Of a stretch of 64,000 nt of DNA, positions 15,301 to 29,800 are shown piece by piece. Numbering within the stretch: the stretch's first letter is position 1; every line of letters starts with the position of its first letter. Source of the stretch: Mixophyes australis. Lineage: Eukaryota > Chordata > Amphibia > Anura > Limnodynastidae. Made by a program: the position numbers and the translations under genes. The DNA is taken from assembly GCA_036250195.1 (NCBI GenBank), contig JAVHZZ010000006.1, forward strand, positions 169,094,424 to 169,158,423, in the 5' to 3' direction. A model generated the notes under the pieces. The model worked only from the letters and a program-made list of their open reading frames with translations. It made no database searches and was not told the origin of the DNA.

Positions 15301-15635
15301 TCAATTCATGATTCAATTCATGATTCATGATTCAATTCATGATTCAATTCATGATTCATGATTCAATTCATGATTCATGATTCAATTCATGATTCATGAT
15401 TCAATTCATAATTCGTGATTCATGATTCAATTCATGATTCAATTCATGATTCATGATTCAATTCATGATTCATGATTTAATTCATGATTCATGATTCAAT
15501 TCACGATTCATTTAATGATTCATGATTTATGATTCAATTCATGATTTATGATTCGATTCATGATTCATGATTCATGATTCATGATTCATGAATCATGATT
15601 TATGAATCATGATTCGATTCATGAATCATGATTCG
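9330..15635 (+). repeat. Duplicated block V1
   Basis: The block matches about 18,230-23,870 in the same orientation. Anchors are CATAATTCG at 9,401 versus 18,308, a CCTTATTC variant at 9,626 versus 18,500 (offset 8,874), TCGCGATT at 10,678 versus 18,763 (8,085), TTTACGAA at 10,913 versus 18,998 (8,085), GTTG at 11,826 versus 19,857 (8,031) and 13,271 versus 21,598 (8,327), and ATTCCTG near 15,200 versus 23,437 (8,237). The jump from 8,874 to 8,085 is a 789-bp net loss in V2 at a junction near 18,688. It contains its own tandem duplication: GTTG-containing segments 1,445 bp apart at 11,826 and 13,271. The end near 15,635 is where the next modules differ from those at 23,870. Confidence 0.78.
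11090..14040 (+). repeat. Tandem pair of about 1.45-kb units within V1
   Basis: Distinctive neighbours recur in the same order: an ATATATG-like variant near 11,675 and again near 13,120, the GTTG variant at 11,826 and 13,271, and the ATTAG variant near 12,295 and 13,850. The first pairs are about 1,445 bp apart. The same doubling is seen in V2 (GTTG at 19,857 and 21,598, 1,741 bp apart), so the tandem pair existed before V was duplicated, and its spacing has since changed by about 300 bp. Edges are approximate. Confidence 0.7.
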
Positions 15636-16696
15636 ATTCATGATTCGTGATTCATGAATCATGATTCGATTCATGAATCATGATTTAATTCATGAATCAT
15701 GATTCGATTCATGATTCATGATTTATGAATCATGATTTGATTCATGATTCGTGATTCATGAATCATGATTCGATTCATGATTCATGATTTATGAATCATG
15801 ATTTGATTCATGATTCAAGATTCATGAATCGTGATTCGATTCATGATTCATGATTCAATTCATGATTCATTTAATGATTCATGATTTATGATTCATTTCA
15901 TGATTTATGATTTGATTCATGATTCATGATTCATGAATCATGATTCGATTTATGAATCATGATTCGATTCATGAATCATGATTCGATTCATGATTCATGA
16001 TTTATGAATCATGATTCGATTCATGATTCATGAATCATGATTCGATTCATGATTTATGATTTATGATTCATGAATCATGATTCATTTAATGATTCATGAT
16101 TTATGATTCAATTCATGATTTATGATTCAATTCATGATTCATGATTCGATTCATGATTCATGAATCATGATTCGATTCATGATTCATGATTCATGAATCA
16201 TGATTCAATTCATGATTCAAGATTCATGATTAGATTCATGATTCATGATTCATGAAACATGATTCGATTCAAGATTCATGATTCATGATTTAATTCATGA
16301 TTCAATTCATTATTCATGATTCATGAATCATGATTCATTTAATGATTCATGATTTATGATTCAATTCATGATTTATGATTCGATTCATGATTCATGATTC
16401 GATCCATGATTCATGATTCATGAATCATGATTCGATTCATGAATCATGATTCGATCCATGATTCGTGATTCATGAATCATGATTCGATTCATGAATCATG
16501 ATTCGATTCATGATTCATGATTCATGAATCATGATTCGATTCATGATTCATGATTTATGATTCATTTCATGATTTATGATTCTATTCATGATTCATGATT
16601 CATGAATCATGATTCGATTCATGATTCATGATTCATAATTCATGATTCGATTCATGATTCAAGATTCATTATTGGATTCATGATTCATGAATCATG

Positions 16697-16960
16697 ATTC
16701 GATTCATGATTCATGATTCATGAATCATGATTCGATTCATGATTCATGATTCATGAATCATGATTCGATTCATGATTCATGATTCATGAATCATGATTCG
16801 ATTCATGATTCATGATTCATGAATCATGATTCGATTCATGATTCATGATTCATGAATCATGATTAGATTCATGATTCATGATTCATGAATCATGATTCGA
16901 TTCATGATTCATGATTCATGAATCATGATTCGATTCATGATTCATGATTCACGAATCATG
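16697..16960 (+). repeat. Eight phased 33-bp units (G5-A7-A7-A7-B7)
   Basis: The C of the ATTCG module falls at 16,700, 16,733, 16,766, 16,799, 16,832, (16,865), 16,898 and 16,931, exactly 33 bp apart. The sixth unit has ATTAG in place of ATTCG, and the eighth has ATTCACG in place of its third A7. This is the cleanest run of the 33-bp form. Shorter runs occur near 35,570-35,740, 36,850-37,120, 39,480-39,680 and 60,580-60,720. Confidence 0.92.
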
Positions 16961-17160
16961 ATTCATGATTCATGAATCATGATTCGATTCATGATTCATG
17001 ATTCACGAATCATGATTCGATTCATGATTCATGATTCACGAATCATGATTCGATTCATGATTCATGATTCATGAATCATGATTCGATTCATGATTCATGA
17101 TTCACGAATCATGATTCATGATTCATGATTCATGATTCGATTCATGATTCATGATTCATG

Positions 17161-17222
17161 AATCATGATTCGATTCATGATTCGTGATTCACGAATCATG
17201 ATTCATGATTCATGAATCATGA
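17161..17222 (+). repeat. Left arm of a 62-bp inverted repeat
   Basis: Pairs with 17,255-17,316 (positions sum to 34,477) with a single mismatch (17,210 against 17,267) and a 32-bp spacer. It contains the ATTCGTG and ATTCACG variants in the usual orientation. Confidence 0.88.
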
Positions 17223-17254
17223 ATCGAATCATGATTCATGTATCATGAATCAAA

Positions 17255-17316
17255 TCATGATTCATGTATCATGAATCATGATTCGTGAATCACGAATCAT
17301 GAATCGAATCATGATT
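17255..17316 (-). repeat. Right arm of a 62-bp inverted repeat
   Basis: Inverted copy of 17,161-17,222. The spacer before it (17,223-17,254) is also in inverted sense, with CGAAT at 17,224 and a TATCATG variant at 17,241, so the whole inverted island spans about 17,221-17,316. The TATCATG variant occurs twice (17,241 and 17,267), suggesting the island was itself locally duplicated. Confidence 0.86.
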
Positions 17317-18229
17317 TTATGAATCATGATTCGATTCATGATTCATGATTCACGAATCATGATTCGATTCATGATTCATGATTCATGAATCATGATTCGA
17401 TTCATGATTCATGATTCACGAATCATGATTCGATTCATGATTCATGATTCACGAATCATGATTCATGATTCATGATTCGATTCATGATTCATGATTCATG
17501 AATCATGATTCGATTCATGATTCATGATTCGATTCATGATTCATGATTCATGAATCATGATTCGATTCATGATTCGTGATTCATGAATCATGATTCCATT
17601 CATGAATCATGATTCAATTCATGAATCATGATTCGATTCATGATTCATGATTTATGAATCATGATTTGATTCATGATTCATGATTCATGAATCATGATTC
17701 GATTCATGATTCATGATTCAATTCATGATTCATTTAATGATTCATGATTTATGATTCAATTCATGATTTATGATTCGATTCATGATTCATGATTAATGAA
17801 TCATGATTCGATTCATGATTCATGAATCATGATTCGATTCATGATTCGTGATTCATGAATTATGATTCGATTTATGAATCATGATTCGATTCATGAATCA
17901 TGATACGATTCATGATTCATGATTTATGAATCATGATTCGATTCATGATTCATAAATCATGAATCATGATTCGATTCATGATTCATGATTCATGAATCAT
18001 GATTCATTTAATGATTCATGATTTATGATTCAATTCATGATTTATGATTCGATTCATGATTCATGATTCATGAATCATGATTCAATTCATGAATCATGAT
18101 TCGATCCATGATTCGTGATTCATGAATCATGATTCGATTCATGAATCATGATTCGATTCATGAATCATGATTCGATCCATGATTCATGATTTATGATTCA
18201 ATTCATGATTTATGATTCGATTCATGATT

Positions 18230-21200
18230 CATGATTTATGATTCAATTCATGATTTATGATTCGATTCATTATTCATGATTCGATTCATGATTCATGATT
18301 CATGAATCATAATTCGATTCATGATTCATGATTCATGAATCATGATTCAATTCATGATTCAAGATTCATGATTCGATTCATGATTCATGAATCATGATTC
18401 GATTCATGATTCATGATTCATGATTTAATTCATGATTCAATTCATGATTCATGATTCAATTCATGATTCATGATTCAATTCATGACTCATGATTCAATTC
18501 CTTATTCATGATTCAATTCATGATTCATGATTTAATTCATGATTCATTTAATGATTCATGATTTATGATTCAATTCATGATTTATGATTCGATTCATGAT
18601 TCATGATTCATGATTCATGAATCATGATTCAATTCATGATTTATGATTCGATTCATGATTCATGATTCATGAATCATGATTCAATTCTTTCATGATTCGA
18701 TTCATGATTCATGATTCATGAATCATGATTCGATTCATGATTCATGATTCATAATTCATGATTCGCGATTCGATTTATGATTCATGATTCATGAATCATG
18801 ATTCGATTCATGATTCATGATTCATGAATCATGAATCATGATTCGATTCATGATTCATGATTCATGAATCATGATTCGATTCATGATTCATGATTCATGA
18901 ATTATGATTCGATTCATGATTCATGATTCATGAATCATGATTCGATTCATGAATCATGATTCGATTCATAAATCATGATTCGATTCATGATTCATGATTT
19001 ACGAATCATGATTTTAATCATATATCATGATTCGATTCATGATTCATGATTCATGAATCATGATTCGATTCATGAATAATGATTCGATTCATGATTCATG
19101 ATTCATGAATCATGATTCATTTAATGATTCATGATTTATAATTCAATTCATTATTTATGATTCGATTCATGATTCATGATTCATGATTCAATTCATGATT
19201 CATGATTCAATTCATGATTCATGATTCAATTCATGATTCATGATTCAATTCATGATTCGTGATTCATGATTCAATTCATGATTCAATTCATGATTCATGA
19301 TTCAATTCATGATTCATGATTTAATTCATGATTCATGATTCAATTCACGATTCATTTAATGATTCATGATTTATGATTCAATTCATGATTTATGATTCAA
19401 TTCATGATTCATGATTAATGAATCATGATTTGATTCATGAATCATGATTCGATTCATTATTCGTGATTCATGAATCATGATTCGATTCATGAATCATGAT
19501 TCAATTCATGAATCATGATTCGATTCATGATTCATGATTTATGAATCATGATTTGATTCATGATTCATGATTCATGAATCATGATTCGATTCATGATTCA
19601 TGATTCAATTCATGATTCATTTAATGATTCATGATTTATGATTCAATTCATGATTTATGATTCGATTTATGATTCATGATTCATGAATCATGATTCGATT
19701 AATGATATATGAATCATGATTCGATTTATGACTCGTGATTCATGAATCATGATTCGATTTATAAATCATGATTCGATTCATGAATCATGATACGATTCAT
19801 GATTCATGATTTATGAATCATGATTCGATTCATGAATCAAGATACGATTCATGATTGTTGATTTATGAATCATGATTCGATTCATGATTCATGATTCATG
19901 AATCATGATTCATTTAATGATTCATGATTCATGAATCATGATTCATTTAATGATTCATGATTTATGATTCAATTCTTGATTTATGATTCGATTCATGATT
20001 CATGAATCATGATTCGATTCATGATTCATGATTCGATCCATGATTCATGATTCATGAATCATGATTCGATTCATGAATCATGATTCGATCCATGATTCGT
20101 GATTCATGAACCATGATTCGATTCATGAATCATGATTCGATTCATGATTCATGATTCATGAATCATGATTTGATTTATGATTCATGATTCATGAATCATG
20201 ATTCATGATTCATGAATCATGATTTGATTTATGATTCATGATTCATGAATCATGATTCATTTAATGATTCATGATTCATGAATCATGATTCATTTAATGA
20301 TTCATGATTTATGATTCAATTCTTGATTTATGATTCGATTCATGATTCATGATTCATGATTCGATTCATGATTCATGAATCATGATTCGATTCATGATTC
20401 ATGATTCATGAATCATGATTCAATTCATGATTCAAGATTCATGATTAGATTCATGATTCATGATTCATGAAACATGATTCGATTCAAGATTCATGATTCA
20501 TGATTCAATTCATGATTCATTATTCAATTCATGACTCATGATTCAATTCATGATTCATGATTCAATTCATGATTCATGATTTAATTCATGATTCATTTAA
20601 TGATTCATGATTTATGATTCAATTCATGATTCATGATTCATGAATCATGATTCAATTCATGATTCATGATTCAATTCATGATTCATGATTCAATTCATGA
20701 TTCATGATTCAATTCATGATTCGTGATTCATGATTCAATTCATGATTCAATTCATGATTCATGATTCAATTCATGATTCATGATTTAATTCATGATTCAT
20801 GATTCAATTCACGATTCATTTAATGATTCATGATTTATGATTCAATTCATGATTTATGATTCAATTCATGATTCATGATTCATGAATCATGATTTGATTC
20901 ATGATTCATGATTCAATTCATGATTCATGATTCAATTCATGATTCATGATTCAATTCATGATTCGTGATTCATGATTCAATTCATGATTCAATTCATGAT
21001 TCATGATTCAATTCATGATTCATGATTTAATTCATGATTCATGATTCAATTCACGATTCATTTAATGATTCATGATTTATGATTCAATTCATGATTTATG
21101 ATTCAATTCATGATTCATGATTCATGAATCATGATTTGATTCATGATTCATGATTCATGAATCATGATTCATGATTCATGAAGCTTGATTCGATTCATGA

Positions 21201-23870
21201 ATCATGATTCGATTCATTATTCGTGATTCATGAATCATGATTCGATTCATGAATCATGATTCGATTCATGATTCATGATTTATGAATCATGATTTGATTC
21301 ATGATTCATGATTCATGAATCATGATTCGATTCATGATTCATGATTCAATTCATGATTCATTTAATGATTCATGATTTATGATTCAATTCATGATTTATG
21401 ATTCGATTTATGATTCATGATTCATGAATCATGATTCGATTAATGATATATGAATCATGATTCGATTTATGACTCGTGATTCATGAATCATGATTCGATT
21501 TATAAATCATGATTCGATTCATGAATCATGATACGATTCATGATTCATGATTTATGAATCATGATTCGATTCATGAATCAAGATACGATTCATGATTGTT
21601 GATTTATGAATCATGATTCATTTAATGATTCATGATTCATGAATCATGATTCATTTAATGATTCATGATTTATGATTCAATTCTTGATTTATGATTCGAT
21701 TCATGATTCATGAATCATGATTCGAGTCATGATTCATGATTCGATCCATGATTCATGATTCATGAATCATGATTCGATTCATGAATCATGATTCGATTCA
21801 TGAATCATGATTCGATCCATGATTCGTGATTCATGAACCATGATTCGATTCATGAATCATGATTCGATTCATGATTCATGATTCATGAATCATGATTTGA
21901 TTTATGATTCATGATTCATGAATCATGATTCATGATTCATGAATCATGATTTGATTTATGATTCATGATTCATGAATCATGATTCGATTCATGATTCATG
22001 ATTCATGATTCGATTCATGATTCATGAATCATGATTCGATTCATGATTCATGATTCATGAATCATGATTCAATTCATGATTCAAGATTCATGATTAGATT
22101 CATGATTCATGATTCATGAAACATGATTCGATTCAAGATTCATGATTCATGATTTAATTCATGATTCAATTCATTATTCATGATTCATGATTCATGATTC
22201 AATTCATGATTCATTATTCAATTCATGACTCATGATTCAATTCATGATTCATGATTCAATTCATGATTCATGATTTAATTCATGATTCATTTAATGATTC
22301 ATGATTTATGATTCAATTCATGATTCATGATTCATGAATCATGATTCAATTCTTGATTCATGATTCATAAATCATGATTCAATTCATGATTCATGATTCA
22401 ATTCATGATTCATGATTCAATTCATAATTCGTGATTCATGATTCAATTCATGATTCAAATCATGATTCATGATTCAATTCATGAATCATGATTCGATTCA
22501 TGAATCATGATTCGATTCATGATTCGTGATTCATGAATCATGATTCGATTCATGAATCATGATTTAATTCATGAATCATGATTCGATTCATGATTCATGA
22601 TTTATGAATCATGATTTGATTCATGATTCGTGATTCATGAATCATGATTCGATTCATGAATCATGATTTAATTCATGAATCATGATTCGATTCATGATTC
22701 ATGATTTATGAATCATGATTTGATTCATGATTCAAGATTCATGAATCGTGATTCGATTCATGATTCATGATTCAATTCATGATTCATTTAATGATTCATG
22801 ATTTATGATTCAATTCATGATTTATGATTCGATTCATGATTCATGATTCATGAATCATGATTCGATTCATGATTCATGATTCATGAATCATGATTCGATT
22901 CATGATTCGTGATTCATGAATCATGATTCGATTTATGAATCATGATTCGATTCATAATTCATGATTCGATTCATGATTCATGATTCATGAATCATGATTA
23001 AATTCATGATTCAAGATTCATGATTCGATTCATGATTCATGATTCATGAAACATGATTCGATTCATGATTCATGATTCATGATTTAATTTATGATTCAAT
23101 TCATGATTCATGATTCATGATTCAATTCATGATTCATGATTCAATTCATGACTCATGATTCAATTCATGATTCATGATTCAATTCATGATTCATGATTTA
23201 ATTCATGATTCATTTAATGATTCATGATTTATGATTCAATTCATGATTATGATTCGATTCATGATTCATGATTCATGATTCATGAATCATGATTCAATTC
23301 ATGATTTATGATTCGATTCATGATTCATGATTCATGAATCATGATTCAATTCTTGATTCATGATTCATAAATCATGATTCAATTCATGATTCATGATTCA
23401 ATTCATGAATCATGATTTGATTCATGATTCATGATTCCTGATTCAATTCATGATTCATGATTCAATTCATGATTCATGATTCAATTCATAATTCGTGATT
23501 CATGATTCAATTCATGATTCATGATTCAATTCATGATTCAATTCATGATTCATGATTCAATTCATGATTCAATTCATGATTCATGATTCAATTCATGATT
23601 CATGATTCAATTCATGATTCATGATTCAATTCATAATTCGTGATTCATGATTCAATTCATGATTCAATTCATGATTCATGATTCAATTCATGATTCATGA
23701 TTTAATTCATGATTCATGATTCAATTCACGATTCATTTAATGATTCATGATTTATGATTCAATTCATGATTTATGATTCGATTCATGATTCATGATTCAT
23801 GATTCATGATTCATGATTCATGAATCATGATTCGATTCATGAATCATGATTCGATTCATGATTCATGATT
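18230..23870 (+). repeat. Duplicated block V2
   Basis: Downstream copy of V1 (about 9,330-15,635), about 8.0-8.9 kb away. It starts with ATTTATG modules and the CATAATTCG variant at 18,308, continues through the CCTTATTC variant at 18,500 and then breaks at about 18,688, where V1 bases of roughly 9,875-10,660 are missing. After that it follows V1 to about 23,870. The offset then varies (8,085, 8,031, 8,327, 8,237), so several gains and losses of tens to hundreds of bases have occurred. Its final part, 23,304-23,870, is also the beginning of U2. Confidence 0.78.
18681..18695. other. Deletion junction inside V2
   Basis: The module ATTCAATTCTT is followed directly by TCATGATTCG. In V1 (9,865-9,880) and many other places ATTCAATTCTT is followed by GATTCATG and then the ATAAATC variant. 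The left side continues the 9.86-kb sequence and the right side resumes at the 10.6-kb sequence, giving a net loss of 789 bp. The join breaks the 5/7 module phase, as a non-homologous or microhomology join could. Confidence 0.75.
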
Positions 23871-26800
23871 TATGATTCAATTCATGATTTATGATTCGAT
23901 TCATGATTCATGAATCATGATTCGATTCATGATTCATGATTCATGAATCATGATTCAATTCATGATTCAAGATTCATGATTAGATTCATGATTCATGATT
24001 CATGAAACATGATTCGATTCAAGATTCATGATTCATGATTTAATTCATGATTCAATTCATTATTCATGATTCATGATTCATGATTCAATTCATGATTCAT
24101 TATTCAATTCATGACTCATGATTCAATTCATGATTCATGATTCAATTCATGATTCATGATTTAATTCATGATTCATTTAATGATTCATGATTTATGATTC
24201 AATTCATGATTTATGATTCGATTCATGATTCATGATTCATGATTCATGAATCATGATTCAATTCATGATTTATGATTCTATTCATGATTCATGATTCATG
24301 AATCATGATTCAATTCTTGATTCATGATTCATAAATCGATTCAATTCATGATTCATGATTCAATTCATGATTAAATTCATGAATCATGATTTGATTCATG
24401 ATTCATGATTCATGATTCAATTCATGATTCATGATTCAATTCATGATTCATGATTCAATTCATGATTCATGATTCAATTCATAATTCGTGATTCATGATT
24501 CAAATCATGATTCATGATTCAATTCATGAATCATGATTCGATTCATGAATCATGATTCGATTCATGATTCATGATTCAATTCATGAATCATGATTCGATT
24601 CATGAATCATGATTTAATTCATGAATCATGATTCGATTCATGATTCATGATTCATGAATCATGATTTGATTCATGATTCGTGATTCATGAATCATGATTC
24701 GATTCATGAATCATGATTTAATTCATGAATCATGATTTGATTCATGATTCATGATTTATGAATCATGATTTGATTCATGATTCAAGATTCATGAATCGTG
24801 ATTCGATTCATGATTCATGATTCAATTCATGATTCATTTAATGATTCATGATTTATGATTCAATTCATGATTTATGATTCGATTCATGATTCATGATTCA
24901 TGAATCATGATTCGATTCATGATTCATGATTCATGAATCATGATTCGATTCATGATTCGTGATTCATGAATCATGATTCGATTTATGAATCATGATTCGA
25001 TTCATAATTCATGATTCGATTCATGATTCATGATTCATTAATCATGATTAAATTCATGATTCAAGATTCATGATTCGATTCATGATTCATGATTCATGAA
25101 ACATGATTCGATTCATGATTCATGATTCATGATTTAATTCATGATTCAATTCATGATTCATGATTCATGATACAATTCATGATTCATGATTCAATTCATG
25201 ACTCATGATTCAATTCATGATTCATGATTCAATTCATGATTCATGATTTAATTCATGATTCATTTAATGATTCATGATTTATGATTCAATTCATGATTTA
25301 TGATTCGATTCATGATTCATGATTCATGATTCATGAATCATGATTCAATTCATGATTTATGATTCGATTCATGATTCATGATTCATGAATCATGATTCAA
25401 TTCTTGATTCATGATTCATAAATCATGATTCAATTCATGATTCATGATTCAATTCATGAATCATGATTTGATTCATGATTCATGATTCCTGATTCAATTC
25501 ATGATTCATGATTCAATTCATGATTCATGATTCAATTCATAATTCGTGATTCATGATTCAATTCATGATTCAATTCATGATTCATGATTCAATTCATGAT
25601 TCAATTCATGATTCATGATTCAATTCATGATTCATGATTCAATTCATGATTCATGATTCAATTCATAATTCGTGATTCATGATTCAATTCATGATTCAAT
25701 TCATGATTCATGATTCAATTCATGATTCATGATTTAATTCATGATTCATGATTCAATTCACGATTCATTTAATGATTCATGATTTATGATTCGATTCATG
25801 ATTCATGATTCATGATTCATGATTCATGAATCATGATTCATGAATCATGATTCGATTCATGAATCATGATTTATGAATCATGATTTGATTCATGATTCGT
25901 GATTCATGAATCATGATTTGATTCATGAATCATGATTTAATTCATGAATCATGATTCGATTCATGATTCATGATTTATGAATCATGATTTGATTCATGAT
26001 TCAAGATTCATGAATCGTGATTCGATTCATGATTCATGATTCAATTCATGATTCATTTAATGATTCATGATTTATGATTCAATTCATGATTTATGATTCG
26101 ATTCATGATTCATGATTCATGAATCATGATTCGATTTATGAATCATGATTCGATTCATGAATCATGATTCGATTCATGATTCATGATTTATGAATCATGA
26201 TTCGATTCATGAATCATGATTCAATTCATGATTCATGATTCATGAATCATGATTCATTTAATGATTCATGATTTATGATTCAATTCATGATTTATGATTC
26301 GATTCATGATTCATGATTCGATCCATGATTCATGATTCATGAATCATGATTCGATTCATGAATCATGATTCGATCCATGATTCGTGATTCATGAATCATG
26401 ATTCGATTCATGAATCATGATTCGATTCATGATTCATGATTCATGAATCATGATTCGATTCATGATTCATGATTTATGATTCAATTCATGATTTATGATT
26501 CGATTCATGATTCATGATTCATGAATCATGATTCGATTCAAGATTCATGATTCATGATTTAATTCATGATTCAATTCATTATTCATGATTCATGATTCAT
26601 GATTCAATTCATGATTCATTATTCAATTCATGACTCATGATTCAATTCATGATTCATGATTCAATTCATGATTCATGATTTAATTCATGATTCATTTAAT
26701 GATTCATGATTTATGATTCAATTCATGATTTATGATTCGATTCATGATTCATGATTCATGATTCATGAATCATGATTCAATTCATGATTTATGATTCTAT

Positions 26801-29800
26801 TCATGATTCATGATTCATGAATCATGATTCAATTCTTGATTCATGATTCATAAATCATGATTCAATTCATGATTCATGATTCAATTCATGATTAAATTCA
26901 TGAATCATGATTTGATTCATGATTCATGATTCAATTCATGATTCAATTCATGATTCATGATTCAATTCATAATTCGTGATTCATGATTCAATTCATGATT
27001 CAAATCATGATTCATGATTCAATTCATGAATCATGATTCGATTCATGAATCATGATTCGATTCATGAATCATGATTCGATTCATGAATCATGATTTATGA
27101 ATCGAATCATGATTCATGATTTATGAATCATGATTTGATTCATGATTCATGATTCATGAATCATGATTCGATTCATGATTCATGATTCAATTCATGATTC
27201 ATTTAATGATTCGTGATTTATGATTCAATTCATGATTTATGATTCGATTCATGATTCATGATTCATGAATCATGATTCGATTCATGATTCATGATTCGAT
27301 CCATGATCCATGATTCATGAATCATGATTCGATTCATGAATCATGATTCGATCCATGATTCGTGATTCATTAATCATGATTTGATTCATGAATCATGATT
27401 CGAACCATGATTCGTGAATCATGAATCATGATTCGATTCATGATTCATGATTCATGAATCATGACTCGATTCATGATTCATGATTCATGAATCATGATTC
27501 AATTCATGATTCAAGATTCATGATTCGATTCATGATTCATAATTCATGAATCATGAGTCGATTCATGATTAAATTCATGAATCATGATTCAATTCATGAT
27601 TCATGATTCATTTCATGATTCATGATTCAATTCATGATTCATGATTCATGATTCAATTCATGATTCATGATTCAATTCATGATTCATTATTCAATTCATG
27701 ATTCGTGATTCATGATTCAATTCATGATTCAATTCATGATTCATGATTCAATTCATGATTCGTGATTCATGATTCAATTCATGATTCATGATTCAATTCA
27801 TGATTCATGATTCAATTCATGATTCATGAATTAATTCATGATTCATGATTCAATTCATGATTCATTTAATGATTCATGATTTATGATTCAATTCATGATT
27901 TATGATTTGATTCATGATTCGATCTATGAATCATGATTCGATTCATGATTCGTGATTCATGAATCATGATTCGATTCATGAATCATGATTCGATTTATGA
28001 ATCATGATTCGATTCATGATTCATGATTTATGAATCATGATTCGATTCATGATTCATGAATCATGATTCGATTCATGACTCATGATTCAATTCATGATTC
28101 ATTTAATGATTCATTAATTATGATTCAAATCATGATTTATGATTCGATTCATGATTCATGATTCATGAATCATGATTCGATTCATGATTCATGATTCATG
28201 ATTCATGATTCATGATTCATGAATCATGATTCGATTCAAGATTCGTGATTCATGAATCATGATTCGATTTATGAATCATGATTCGATTCATGAATTATGA
28301 TTCGATTCATGATTCATGGTTTATGAATCATGATTCGATTCATGATTCATGATTCATGAATCATGATTCGATTCATGATTCATGATTCATGAATCATGAT
28401 TCATTTAATGATTCATGATTTATAATTCAATTCATTATTTATGATTCGATTCATGATTCATGATTCATGATTCAATTCATGATTCATGATTCAATTCATG
28501 ATTCATGATTCAATTCATGATTCATGATTCAATTCATGATTCGTGATTCATGATTCAATTCATGATTCAATTCATGATTCATGATTCAATTCATGATTCA
28601 TGATTCAATTCATGATTCATGATTTAATTCATGATTCATGATTCAATTCACGATTCATTTAATGATTCATGATTTATGATTCAATTCATGATTTATGATT
28701 CAATTCATGATTCATGATTCATGAATCATGATTTGATTCATGATTCATGATTCATGAATCATGATTCATGATTCATGAAGCATGATTCGATTCATGAATC
28801 ATGATTCGATTCATGATTCGTGATTCATGAATCATGATTTGATTCATGAATCATGATTCAATTCATGAATCATGATTCGATTCATGATTCATGATTTATG
28901 AATCATGATTTGATTCATGATTCATGATTCATGAATCATGATTCGATTCATGATTCATGATTCAATTCATGATTCATTTAATGATTCATGATTTATGAAT
29001 CATGATTCGATTCATGATTCATGATTCATGAATCATGATTCGATTCATGATTCATGATTCAATTCATGATTCATTTAATGATTCATGATTTATGAATCAT
29101 GATTCGATTCATGATTCATGAATCATGAATCGATTCATGATTCGTGATTCATGAATCATGATTCGATTTATGAATCATGATTCGATTCATGAATCATGAT
29201 ACGATTCACGATTCATGATTCATGATTTATGATTTATGATTCGATTCATGATTCATGATTCGATTCATGATTCATGATTCATGAATCATGATTTGATTTA
29301 TGATTCATGAATCATGAATCATGATTCGTGATTCATGAATCATGATTCGATTTATGAATCATGATTCGATTCATGAATCATGATACGATTCACGATTCAT
29401 GATTCATGATTTATGATTTATGATTCGATTCATGATTCATGATTCGATTCATGATTCATGATTCATGAATCATGATTTGATTTATGATTCATGATTCATG
29501 AATCATGATTCGATTCATGATTCATGAATCATGATTCGATTCATGATTCGTGATTCATGAATCATGATTCGATTCATGAATCATGATTCGATTTATGAAT
29601 CATGATTCGATTCATGATTCATGATTTATGAATCATGATTCGATTCATGACTCATGATTCAATTCATGATTCATTTAATGATTCATTAATTATGATTCAA
29701 TTCATGATTTATGATTCGATTCATGATTCATGATTCATGAATCATGATTCGATTCATGATTCATGATTCATGAATCATGATTCGATTCATGATTCGTGAT

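Larger units (their letters stand above)
15635..18230 (+). repeat. Interposed satellite segment with little long-range match
   Basis: Lies between the V copies. It opens with B7- and ATTTATG-rich modules like those near 1,230-1,500, then becomes a very regular G5-type array (33-bp units at 16,697-16,960), then an inverted-repeat region at 17,161-17,316, then mixed modules resembling U1. It contains the single variant ATTCCATTC near 17,594, which I did not see elsewhere. I found no copy of the whole segment in the window, although all its parts are made of the same modules. Confidence 0.6.
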
